Of a stretch of 64,000 nucleotides of DNA, positions 57,602-64,000 are shown piece after piece. The stretch comes from Bacillota bacterium. GTDB taxonomy: Bacteria > Bacillota > Clostridia > Lachnospirales > Lachnospiraceae. The stretch spans positions 1 through 64,000 of the forward strand of contig JAEYJO010000032.1 in the NCBI GenBank assembly GCA_023408815.1, read 5' to 3'. The position numbers were made by a program, and so were the translations under genes. A model generated the notes under the pieces. That model made no database searches. It had not been told where the DNA came from and was given only the letters and a program-made list of their open reading frames with translations. The number at the start of each line of letters is the position of its first letter. Position 1 is the first letter of the stretch.

Positions 57602-57913
57602 GTGCAGCAGATACGGAAAGTGGTGAGCAAGGTGATTGATAAGGACAAATTTCAGGTTTTAAATTATGTAAAAAAAGAGGAATACATCGGCAGCATGGAT
57701 GGAATGCGCTTTATGCTGAGAAAGAAAGCTTCGGGAGAAGAGACTAAGATTGAGACCGTCATCTGGCCGGAGCCTTTGGGATATGCCAAGACACCGGAAA
57801 GCAAGAAACAGTATATGGAGTTTGCGTTCAGCCAGCCGGGCCTGGAGGAAGCGATAGACTGGATGAACGGACAATATGAGCGGCAGAAGGAATTGTGGAA
57901 TGTTATGAAGTAG
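57602..57913 (+). CDS. Small conserved-looking cytoplasmic protein, function unknown
   Basis: A 103-residue soluble protein with mixed alpha/beta character. Notable stretches are Y-I-G-S-M-D-G-M-R-F-M-L-R-K, E-T-V-I-W-P-E-P-L-G-Y and a C-terminal helix E-R-Q-K-E-L-W. The listed start is GTG 57602, but GTG codons at 57620, 57623 or 57632 could also serve, and none has a strong ribosome site. It lies directly upstream of an alpha/beta hydrolase gene. I do not recognise the family. Confidence 0.6.
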   Translation: MQQIRKVVSKVIDKDKFQVLNYVKKEEYIGSMDGMRFMLRKKASGEETKIETVIWPEPLGYAKTPESKKQYMEFAFSQPGLEEAIDWMNGQYERQKELWNVMK

Positions 57914-57971
57914 AGCTAATATAAATAAAATTGTGGAATAATTTGGGTAGGCTTTTGCGGAAAGGGTGAGT

Positions 57972-59033
57972 ATGGACTTGAGAAGAGGGAAAGAAAATGG
58001 ATTGTGGACAAAGGGACTGCGATTTCTCTGCACAGCGTCGGCGTTTCTTATACTGCCGGTCTATGTGGTGGCCCGGATATTATTTAAAATCGCTATTGTG
58101 CGGGATAACGAAATCACATTTTTTAAACATCCTGTAGTAAGATATCTAATGGACGGCATTGGAGCTAAAATCGACGCCATCAAAAATAACAGGCCGGAGG
58201 AGCAGGCAGAATCCGGCAAGGGCTTCGCGTGCTTTCGGCAGGAGATAGAAGCAGGAAAAGCATGGTTCCTTTCGCAGAACAAGGAGAGAATCACGGTCAC
58301 AAGCTATGACGGATTAAAACTCGCGGCATATTATCTTCCGGCGGAAGGCGATTCCGACAGGGTGATGATTCTGATGCACGGGTACCGCAACGATGGCTTC
58401 GGGGATTTCAGCGGTCTGGCGGAGTTCTATCACAGTATGGGTTATCATCTCCTCGTGCCTCATCAAAGAAGCCACGGGGAAAGCGAGGGAACCTATATCT
58501 GCTACGGCGTGAAGGAGCGGTATGATCTGAAACAATGGGCGGAATATGCCGTTAGCCGTTTTGAGGGAAAGTGCTGCGTCTTTTTGTCAGGTATTTCTAT
58601 GGGAGGGGCTACGGTGCTCATGGCAGCAGATCTGGAACTGCCGTCTCAGGTAAAGGGAATCATAGCGGACTGTGCGTTTACTTCGCCGTGGGATACTTTT
58701 TCTCATGTGATGAAGATGGATTATCATCTTCCGAGATTTCCGTTCTTATATGCGGCGGATTACGTATGCAGAAATAGAGCGGGATTTCGTTTCAAGGAAT
58801 GCAGCACCATTTCGTGCATGAAAAGGAATAAGATTCCGGTGCTGTTCATACATGGCGGAAGCGACACTTTCGTGCCCACCGAAATGACCTATAAAAATTA
58901 CGAGGCCTGCGCTGCCCCGAAGGAAATATTGATCGTGGATCAGGCGGCTCACGGAACCAGTAATCTGGTGGAGCCTGAGGTTTACCGCAGTACGGTAATA
59001 AATTTTATGGAGAAATGGACAGATGGAAATTAA
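57972..59033 (+). CDS. Alpha/beta hydrolase, membrane-anchored
   Basis: A 353-residue serine hydrolase. An N-terminal hydrophobic segment (~15-36) probably anchors it. The fold then shows L-M-H-G-Y-R-N-D-G, the nucleophile elbow G-I-S-M-G with Ser209, acid Asp298 in G-G-S-D-T-F, and His327 in A-A-H-G-T. It resembles the YqkD/BAAT-like exported esterases of Firmicutes; the substrate is unknown. GGGTGAGT lies before ATG 57972 (an in-frame GTG at 57966 is the alternative). Its last 11 bases overlap the following HD gene, so the two are coupled. Confidence 0.88.
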   Translation: MDLRRGKENGLWTKGLRFLCTASAFLILPVYVVARILFKIAIVRDNEITFFKHPVVRYLMDGIGAKIDAIKNNRPEEQAESGKGFACFRQEIEAGKAWFLSQNKERITVTSYDGLKLAAYYLPAEGDSDRVMILMHGYRNDGFGDFSGLAEFYHSMGYHLLVPHQRSHGESEGTYICYGVKERYDLKQWAEYAVSRFEGKCCVFLSGISMGGATVLMAADLELPSQVKGIIADCAFTSPWDTFSHVMKMDYHLPRFPFLYAADYVCRNRAGFRFKECSTISCMKRNKIPVLFIHGGSDTFVPTEMTYKNYEACAAPKEILIVDQAAHGTSNLVEPEVYRSTVINFMEKWTDGN

Positions 59034-59598
59034 GGAACTGATACATTTTATAGGGCTGCTGGAAAAACTGAAATGCAATACGAGGCATTCGTGGACCACC
59101 AGCGGAAGAAAGGAAAGCGTGGCGGAGCACAGCTTCATGCTGGCGGTCATGGCATATCTGGTAAAGGATGCCTTTCCGGAAACGGATATGAATAAGGTGA
59201 TCGTGATGTGCCTTCTGCACGATTTCGGCGAGGCTGTGACCGGGGATATTCCTGCTTTTGAAAAGACCAAGACAGATGAAGACACGGAGGAAGAAGCGAT
59301 TGCCGGCCTGCTTAGTGAATTGCCGGATAAGCAGAGAGAGGAAATGAGCGCTTTGTTCCGGGAGATGAAGGAGATGAAGACGCCGGAGGCAAAGCTGTGC
59401 AAGGGGTTGGATAAGATGGAAGCGGTGCTGCAGCATAATGAGGCGGATATCAGCACATGGCTGCCGCTGGAGTATGAGCTGCAGCTTAAATATGGGGAGA
59501 AAGAAGTGGAATTTTCCCCTTATCTTACAGCTTTGAAGGAGCAGTTGAATGAGGATAGCAGGAAGAAAATTGCTAAGGAAAAGGAATCGATGAAATAA
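59023..59598 (+). CDS. HD-domain phosphohydrolase (YfbR/HDDC2-like)
   Basis: A 191-residue metal-dependent phosphohydrolase. The HD-fold residues are visible as R-H-S-W near residue 22, A-E-H-S near 35, H-D-F-G-E near 66 and later D-K-M-E-A. The sequence is closest to the HDDC2/YfbR type that removes 5'-phosphate from deoxynucleoside monophosphates, which would fit nucleotide clean-up in the cytoplasm. It overlaps the upstream hydrolase by 11 bases and ends 15 bases before a HAD gene. Confidence 0.85.
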   Translation: MEIKELIHFIGLLEKLKCNTRHSWTTSGRKESVAEHSFMLAVMAYLVKDAFPETDMNKVIVMCLLHDFGEAVTGDIPAFEKTKTDEDTEEEAIAGLLSELPDKQREEMSALFREMKEMKTPEAKLCKGLDKMEAVLQHNEADISTWLPLEYELQLKYGEKEVEFSPYLTALKEQLNEDSRKKIAKEKESMK

Positions 59599-59613
59599 GC
59601 AGGAGAATAGAAG

Positions 59614-60447
59614 ATGGATATTAAGTGCATTGCGTTGGATTTGGACAGGACGACTTTGGATGCGCGGGGGAGGCTGTCCGAAGGAAACCGGGCAGCGCTT
59701 GAGCAGGCTATTGAAAGAGGGATACATATTGTTGTGGCGAGCGGGCGTTCATATCATACGCTGCCGGAAGAAATCAGAAGCTTCCCGGGAATAGAATATG
59801 CGGTAACCGGGAACGGTGCGGCGATGTATCATGTGCCTTCGGCAAAATGTCTGCATAAATATTTACTGGAGAAAGAGGATGTACTCGCTATCCTGGAGGA
59901 GACGGAAAGAGATGCTGTGTCATATGAAGCTTTTATAGATGGAACGGCATATGCCAGTAAAGAATATATTGAGAATCCGGAAGCCTTCGGCGCTTCCCCG
60001 GAAGCGGTGGAATATGTAAGGACGACCAGGTGTCTGAAGGAGGATATTGTTTCCTTCATCATGGAAAAGCAGGCGGTACTGGACAGCATAGATATCATAG
60101 TTAACGATGAAGTTAAAAAAAGAGATATATGGGAAAGGGTACAGAGACGAACAAATAAAGTTTACATAACTTCTTCGGTTCGTCAGCTCATCGAAATTTC
60201 TCACCAGAATGCGGGAAAGCATACCGGTGTCACGTATTTTATGGATATGTTAGGATTAAGGCGCGAGGAGGTTGCGGCCTTCGGCGATGGAGATAATGAT
60301 ATTGACATGCTTCTTCATGTGGGACATGGAATTGCCATGGAGAACGCTTCGCAGGGATGCAAAGAGGCGGCGGACTATGTGACAAAGCGTCATGACGAGG
60401 ATGGCGTGGCGTATGGAATGAGAGAAATACTGCGGGTGATTGATTGA
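59614..60447 (+). CDS. Cof-type HAD-IIB phosphatase
   Basis: A 277-residue HAD hydrolase of the Cof/YidA type. The nucleophile motif is L-D-L-D-R-T with Asp9 and Asp11, then V-A-S-G-R, a C2-type cap, and G-D-G-D-N-D-I-D-M-L near residue 225. It removes phosphate from sugar phosphates or related small molecules; the true substrate is unknown. AGGAGAATAG precedes ATG. Confidence 0.92.
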   Translation: MDIKCIALDLDRTTLDARGRLSEGNRAALEQAIERGIHIVVASGRSYHTLPEEIRSFPGIEYAVTGNGAAMYHVPSAKCLHKYLLEKEDVLAILEETERDAVSYEAFIDGTAYASKEYIENPEAFGASPEAVEYVRTTRCLKEDIVSFIMEKQAVLDSIDIIVNDEVKKRDIWERVQRRTNKVYITSSVRQLIEISHQNAGKHTGVTYFMDMLGLRREEVAAFGDGDNDIDMLLHVGHGIAMENASQGCKEAADYVTKRHDEDGVAYGMREILRVID

Positions 60448-60484
60448 TGGCAGCAGGAAATAAGAAAATGGGAGACGAGTCGTT

Positions 60485-62005
60485 ATGGATATAGGAAAGA
60501 AGAGGAATGAAGCCAGGGGAAACGGGAAGATAAATAAAGGCCCCGGCAGGAAAGGCACTGAGGGAGATGGTGCGAGAGCGAAAAGCGGAAACAGGAGTAC
60601 GAACGCGAGCGGAAAAGGAGAGAGGGGCAGAGATAAGGATAAAGATAGGTGGGGAGAAGAACGCGGGAAGAGGGAAACACGAGAAAGAGGTAATGGTGAG
60701 GGTTCACGGAGAAGTGAAGGGAAAGTAAGTGGAAAAGGAAATGGAAGCGTTGACAGAGATAAAGATAAGCGTAGAAATGAAAATGTAAATGGGGACTGGA
60801 GAGCACGAGGACCAAAAGGAGAACCTGAAAAGGGTGGAAAGTTCAAGGCGAAAAACAAGGACGGCCGATGCAAAGTGTCCAGAGAATGCGGCGGCTGTCA
60901 GATGATAGATGTGCCGTATCCCGAACAGCTCATAAGGAAGCATAAGGAAACGGAAACGCTTTTAAAACCTTTCGTAAAGCTGGAAGGTATTATAGGCATG
61001 GACGAGCCGGAGCATTATAGAAATAAGGTGAATGCGGCTTTTACCCATGACAGAAAAGGCAAACCGCTGTCAGGGGTATTCAAGGAGGGAACGCATTATA
61101 TCATTCCTGTTGAGGAATGTCTGCTGGAAAATAAAAAGGCCGATGAAATTATCGGTTCGATCAGAGAGCTTCTTCCTTCCTTTAAAATTAAGACTTATGA
61201 TGAGGACACGGGCTACGGGCTCCTTCGCCATGTGATGGTGCGCGTGGGATATACCAGCGGGCAGATTATGGTAGTGCTAGTGCTCGCTTCGCCCATCATG
61301 CCTTCCAAAAACAATTTTGTGAAAGCGCTGCTCAAGCTTCATCCGGATATTACCACGATCGTCATAAATGTGAACGACAGGAAGACAAGCATGGTTCTGG
61401 GGGATAAGGAGCAAGTGATATACGGAAAGGGTTATATTGAAGACAGTTTGAACGGCAAATCCTTCAAGATTTCGCCCAAATCCTTCTATCAGATCAATTC
61501 CGTGCAGACGCAGAAGCTCTATGGCAAGGCTATAGAATATGCCGGACTCACCGGAAAAGAAACGATACTCGATGCGTACTGCGGCATCGGTACTATCGGC
61601 ATAATGGCAGCCGATAAGGCCAAACAGGTAATCGGTGTGGAATTAAATAAGGATGCCGTGAAGGACGCCGTAATAAACGCTAAACAGAACCAAATATCCA
61701 ACATACAATTCTATCAGAAGGATGCTGGTGAATTCATGGTGCAGCTTGCCGAGCAGGGAACGCAAATAGACACCGTATTCATGGACCCGCCCCGCGCAGG
61801 CAGCGACGAGGTATTCTTGAATTCACTGGTGGCGCTGAAGCCCAAAAAGGTAGTGTATGTTTCCTGCAACCCGGAAACGCTGGCGAGGGATCTGGAGTAT
61901 CTGGTGAAGAAGGGGTATCGAGGGGTGAAGGGAGTGGCGGTGGATATGTTTCCGTTTACTTCGCATGTGGAGACAGTGATATCACTACATCGGAAAGATA
62001 CGTGA
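60485..62005 (+). CDS. rlmD: 23S rRNA (uracil-C5)-methyltransferase with disordered N-terminal tail
   Basis: A 506-residue SAM-dependent rRNA methyltransferase of the RlmD/RlmCD (RumA) family. Fe-S ligands align as Cys129, Cys135, Cys138 and Cys212. SAM motif L-D-A-Y-C-G-I-G-T lies near 362, and catalytic Cys461 in S-C-N-P-E-T. Instead of the usual N-terminal TRAM RNA-binding domain, residues 1-~120 are low complexity: Lys, Arg, Gly, Glu, Asp and Asn dominate, hydrophobics are nearly absent, with several K-D/R-D runs. The tail may bind RNA. The DNA there is purine-rich, producing long meaningless open frames on the other strand. The gene lies at the edge of a probable mobile element. Confidence 0.9.
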   Translation: MDIGKKRNEARGNGKINKGPGRKGTEGDGARAKSGNRSTNASGKGERGRDKDKDRWGEERGKRETRERGNGEGSRRSEGKVSGKGNGSVDRDKDKRRNENVNGDWRARGPKGEPEKGGKFKAKNKDGRCKVSRECGGCQMIDVPYPEQLIRKHKETETLLKPFVKLEGIIGMDEPEHYRNKVNAAFTHDRKGKPLSGVFKEGTHYIIPVEECLLENKKADEIIGSIRELLPSFKIKTYDEDTGYGLLRHVMVRVGYTSGQIMVVLVLASPIMPSKNNFVKALLKLHPDITTIVINVNDRKTSMVLGDKEQVIYGKGYIEDSLNGKSFKISPKSFYQINSVQTQKLYGKAIEYAGLTGKETILDAYCGIGTIGIMAADKAKQVIGVELNKDAVKDAVINAKQNQISNIQFYQKDAGEFMVQLAEQGTQIDTVFMDPPRAGSDEVFLNSLVALKPKKVVYVSCNPETLARDLEYLVKKGYRGVKGVAVDMFPFTSHVETVISLHRKDT

Positions 62006-62292
62006 AACTCCTTGATTTTAGGCACTTTGAGCGGTTTTTCCGTTTCGACCAAAGTGACCGAAAAACGTATAAAAAAGCAATTTCGGACGGAGTAAATGTG
62101 TCAGTGGTTCTTGATATGGTGTCTCGAAACACATAAATCTACGGTTCATAAATTCATTTAAAATAAAAAAATCTTTATCATTCAACTAAATAGTTAAAAG
62201 TCGTACAGACCGCTTATTTTCAAGCTTTTATGAGAATAGGTGGTCTTTTTATTTTTCTTGATAGAAATGAAAATAAAGGATGAATAAGGAAG
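62006..62292. other. AT-rich boundary between rlmD and the ParB/ParM module
   Basis: This 287-base gap holds no gene. It has AT-rich runs and a bulged GTTTTTCCG/CGAAAAAC repeat near 62031-62058 that could be a weak terminator for rlmD. I see no direct repeat of the rlmD 3' end and no tRNA, so the attachment site is not resolved. It marks the change from house-keeping genes to plasmid/ICE-type partition genes. Confidence 0.5.
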
Positions 62293-63372
62293 GTGGTGAA
62301 GAAGTTGGAAGAAAAGACGGAAATGTGTTCTTCTTGGCAGGAAGACTATGATACGGTAAGTGAAATGGTTAAAAATAAGCAGGAAATTGTGATAATCAAG
62401 CTAAATCAGCTAAGCGATTTCAAGAATCATCCATTTAAGGTGGAGTATAATACAGAGCTATTTGAGTTGATGCAGAGCATTGAAGCAGATGGAATTCTGG
62501 TTCCTTTGTTGGTAAGACCCAAACCGAAAGGACAAGGATATGAGATTATTGCTGGGCATCGAAGAAAAGCTGCCTGTGAGTGGGCGGGTATTGGTGAGAT
62601 TCCTGCCATAGTTAGGAATTTAAGTAACCGTCAAGCAGTCATTGCTATGGTCAATAGTAACCTGCAAAGAGAGAATATCAAGCCCAGTGAAAAAGCCTTT
62701 GCTTATCGGATGCGATTAGAAGCAATGAAACAGCAGGGTAAGAGAACGGATTTAACTTCTTGCCAAGTTGGCAAAAGGTTAGTAGGAGAGGAGTTAGAAA
62801 AAGAAGAAGTACAGTCTGACTGTAATCCTACATTAGAACTTGCGGAGGTTACTTATGGAATAAATAGTGATGGGATATGGGAATTAAAAAATGAAGTACG
62901 AACAGAAAAAGTAACGATTAATTCTAATCAGGAACTTTCTGCACAGTATGGAGAAAGCCAAAGACAAATAAACAGATATATCCGTCTAACATATCTCATT
63001 CCTAAACTATTAGATATGGTGGATGCTGAGAAGATAGCATTTACGGTAGCAGTGGAGCTTTCCTATTTGAAGGAAGAAGAACAGTATGAACTTCATGCGG
63101 TCCTGGATTTAGAACAGTGTACTCCTTCTTTATCACAGGCAAATCGGTTGAAACGACTTAGCCAAGAAGGAAAGTTAGATATGGAGGAAATCTATCAGAT
63201 AATGGAGGAAGTGAAACCGAACCAGAAACCACAGCTTAAAATAAAGTCAGAACGACTAGAGAAATACTTTCCACAGGATTTCACGGAGAGACAAAAAGTG
63301 GAGTTGATTGAAACGCTGGTGAAGGATTGGTATCGGAATCAGCCACCAGTAAATAAAGGGGAAAAAAGGTGA
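62293..63372 (+). CDS. ParB/RepB/Spo0J-family partition-like protein of a mobile element
   Basis: A 359-residue ParB-like protein. An N-terminal ParB/Srx-type nuclease-fold domain carries I-I-A-G-H-R-R-K-A-A near residue 83 and N-S-N-L-Q-R-E-N near 120. A helix-turn-helix region follows (~145-240), interrupted by a ~50-residue linker compared with Spo0J. The C-terminal part is acidic and helical. The start is GTG 62293 (GTG 62296 is equally close) after AAGGAAGG. Its partner is the ParM-like gene 39 bases on, not a ParA ATPase, which is typical of conjugative transposons in Firmicutes. Base use looks more AT-rich than the genes to its left. Confidence 0.88.
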   Translation: MVKKLEEKTEMCSSWQEDYDTVSEMVKNKQEIVIIKLNQLSDFKNHPFKVEYNTELFELMQSIEADGILVPLLVRPKPKGQGYEIIAGHRRKAACEWAGIGEIPAIVRNLSNRQAVIAMVNSNLQRENIKPSEKAFAYRMRLEAMKQQGKRTDLTSCQVGKRLVGEELEKEEVQSDCNPTLELAEVTYGINSDGIWELKNEVRTEKVTINSNQELSAQYGESQRQINRYIRLTYLIPKLLDMVDAEKIAFTVAVELSYLKEEEQYELHAVLDLEQCTPSLSQANRLKRLSQEGKLDMEEIYQIMEEVKPNQKPQLKIKSERLEKYFPQDFTERQKVELIETLVKDWYRNQPPVNKGEKR

Positions 63373-63411
63373 TACAGTATGAAAACATTATTTCCAAGGA
63401 GGAAACAGAGA

Positions 63412-64000
63412 ATGGAGCAAAAACAATTAGAGATTATCGGAGTGGATCATGGATTTTCCATGATGAAAACAGTCAGTCAGGTCTTTACATCCGGAGTGGG
63501 AGAAATAGCAACCGAAGCAGCAATCTCTGATAAGCTATTAGAATATCAGGGAAAATACTACCGCATTGGTGGGGAGCGGCTGACCGTGAAGCCGACTAAG
63601 GTGACCGATGAAAAGTATTATATATTGACGTTGGCAGCCATAGCAATGGAACTGGAGCGAAGAGGAATGAGAAGTGCAGATGTTTTTTTATCCGTAGGGC
63701 TTCCGCTTACCAGATTTGGAGCCGAAAAGCAGGATTTTATTCATTACCTGTCCAAGAGCAGGGAGCTTGCGTTCAAATATGAAAGAAAAGAGTATCGAAT
63801 CCGGCTGGAGAGGGTGGCAGTCTTTCCACAATGCTATGCTGCGGTGGCGGAGCAAATGACAAGTTTTCCAGCCAAGGTCTTGGTGGTGGATATTGGAAGC
63901 TGGACGATTGATTTGTTGCCGATTGTAGAAAAGTCCCCCGATGAATCCCGCTGTGTTACCACTCCCAAGGGACTTATTACCTGTATGCGATCCATCAACG
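63412..64000 (+). CDS. ParM/StbA-like actin-fold segregation protein (partial, cut by window end)
   Basis: The first 196 residues of an actin-fold protein. The phosphate-1-like strand is I-I-G-V-D-H-G-F-S-M-M-K near residue 8. The phosphate-2 motif V-V-D-I-G-S-W-T-I-D lies near 163 and is typical of ParM/StbA-type filament ATPases that move plasmids or ICE circles. AAGGAGG (63396-63402) is nine bases before ATG 63412; an in-frame ATG at 63379 is an alternative with a weaker site. The gene is open at 64000. It pairs with the upstream ParB-like gene. Confidence 0.85.
   Translation, partial: MEQKQLEIIGVDHGFSMMKTVSQVFTSGVGEIATEAAISDKLLEYQGKYYRIGGERLTVKPTKVTDEKYYILTLAAIAMELERRGMRSADVFLSVGLPLTRFGAEKQDFIHYLSKSRELAFKYERKEYRIRLERVAVFPQCYAAVAEQMTSFPAKVLVVDIGSWTIDLLPIVEKSPDESRCVTTPKGLITCMRSIN

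Noticed and set aside
60256..60873. Long minus-strand open frames (205 and 110 residues) opposite the rlmD N-terminus
   Set aside because: They are rich in Pro/Leu/Phe/Ser, have no ribosome site and arise from the purine-rich low-complexity DNA coding the RlmD tail.
62006..62292. Direct-repeat attachment site at the rlmD 3' end
   Set aside because: I searched by eye for a second copy of the rlmD end and found none in the gap; the other junction lies outside the window, so no att site is annotated.
1..64000. CRISPR array or toxin-antitoxin pair
   Set aside because: No regularly spaced direct repeats and no recognisable toxin-antitoxin gene pair are visible in the window.

Overview
The window reads as a chromosome segment from a low-to-moderate GC, spore-forming-type Firmicute of the class Clostridia, most likely family Lachnospiraceae. 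The support is: strong AGGAGG ribosome binding sites with ATG, GTG and TTG starts; TTGACA/TATAAT promoters; a T-box leader on thrS; an L20-type leader on an infC gene that starts at AUU; a B. subtilis-type PurF with four Fe-S cysteines; a phi3T/B. subtilis-type ThyA; YtrA-type GntR regulation; DUF1540, DUF975 and SpoIID-like proteins; and a DUF5717/DUF5716-type gene cluster that I associate with Lachnospiraceae. Almost all genes lie on the + strand.

Layout. 1-125 is the 3' end of a group II intron (last codons of its reverse transcriptase, then domains V and VI). 214-8379 holds a Ca2+-type P-ATPase, an exporter-type ABC half-transporter, a truncated SDR-like gene, a beta-CASP metallo-beta-lactamase ribonuclease, thyA and folA. 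8470-9495 is ilvE, followed by a terminator and a ~297-bp almost fully palindromic element (9577-9873). 10039-17126 is a PHP-sbcD-sbcC run, a COG2509 flavoprotein and a PrsA-like foldase lipoprotein. htpG follows behind a perfect CIRCE operator. 19612-23158 has a SpoIID-like/peptidoglycan-binding protein, a small basic membrane protein and, on the minus strand, a YtrABC-like ABC cassette with its GntR repressor.

23382-30383 is the most unusual block. It is a four-gene operon: a ~1200-residue beta-sandwich plus helical-repeat protein, an actin/Hsp70-fold protein, a TPR-like protein and a membrane-anchored coiled-coil protein. No function is known to me. After it come a polar amino acid ABC importer (30562-32875), a purine block (purC, purF, purB, a second PurF-like protein without its catalytic cysteine, purA), a LysR regulator, a YihX-like HAD phosphatase and a GGDEF/HD-GYP c-di-GMP protein.

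43960-51629 is largely translation-related: a SEC-C protein, a threonine T-box (specifier ACC), a small Cys-tailed membrane protein, thrS, then infC-rpmI-rplT behind an L20 leader. A glycosyltransferase/PLC-like pair (minus strand), a DUF1540 protein and an exported protein lie between. 51962-62005 carries a PepD-like dipeptidase with three palindromes in its leader, an AI-2E family permease, a lone tRNA-Pro with the rare AGG anticodon, a DUF975 protein, an MCP, hydrolases and rlmD, whose N-terminus is a ~120-residue charged disordered tail. Directly after rlmD, a ParB-like gene and a truncated ParM/StbA-like gene mark the probable edge of an integrated mobile element that continues beyond 64000.

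All family assignments were made by eye from motifs. No database search, folding program or alignment was run. Promoter, terminator and operator calls rest on hexamers, spacing and inverted repeats seen directly.
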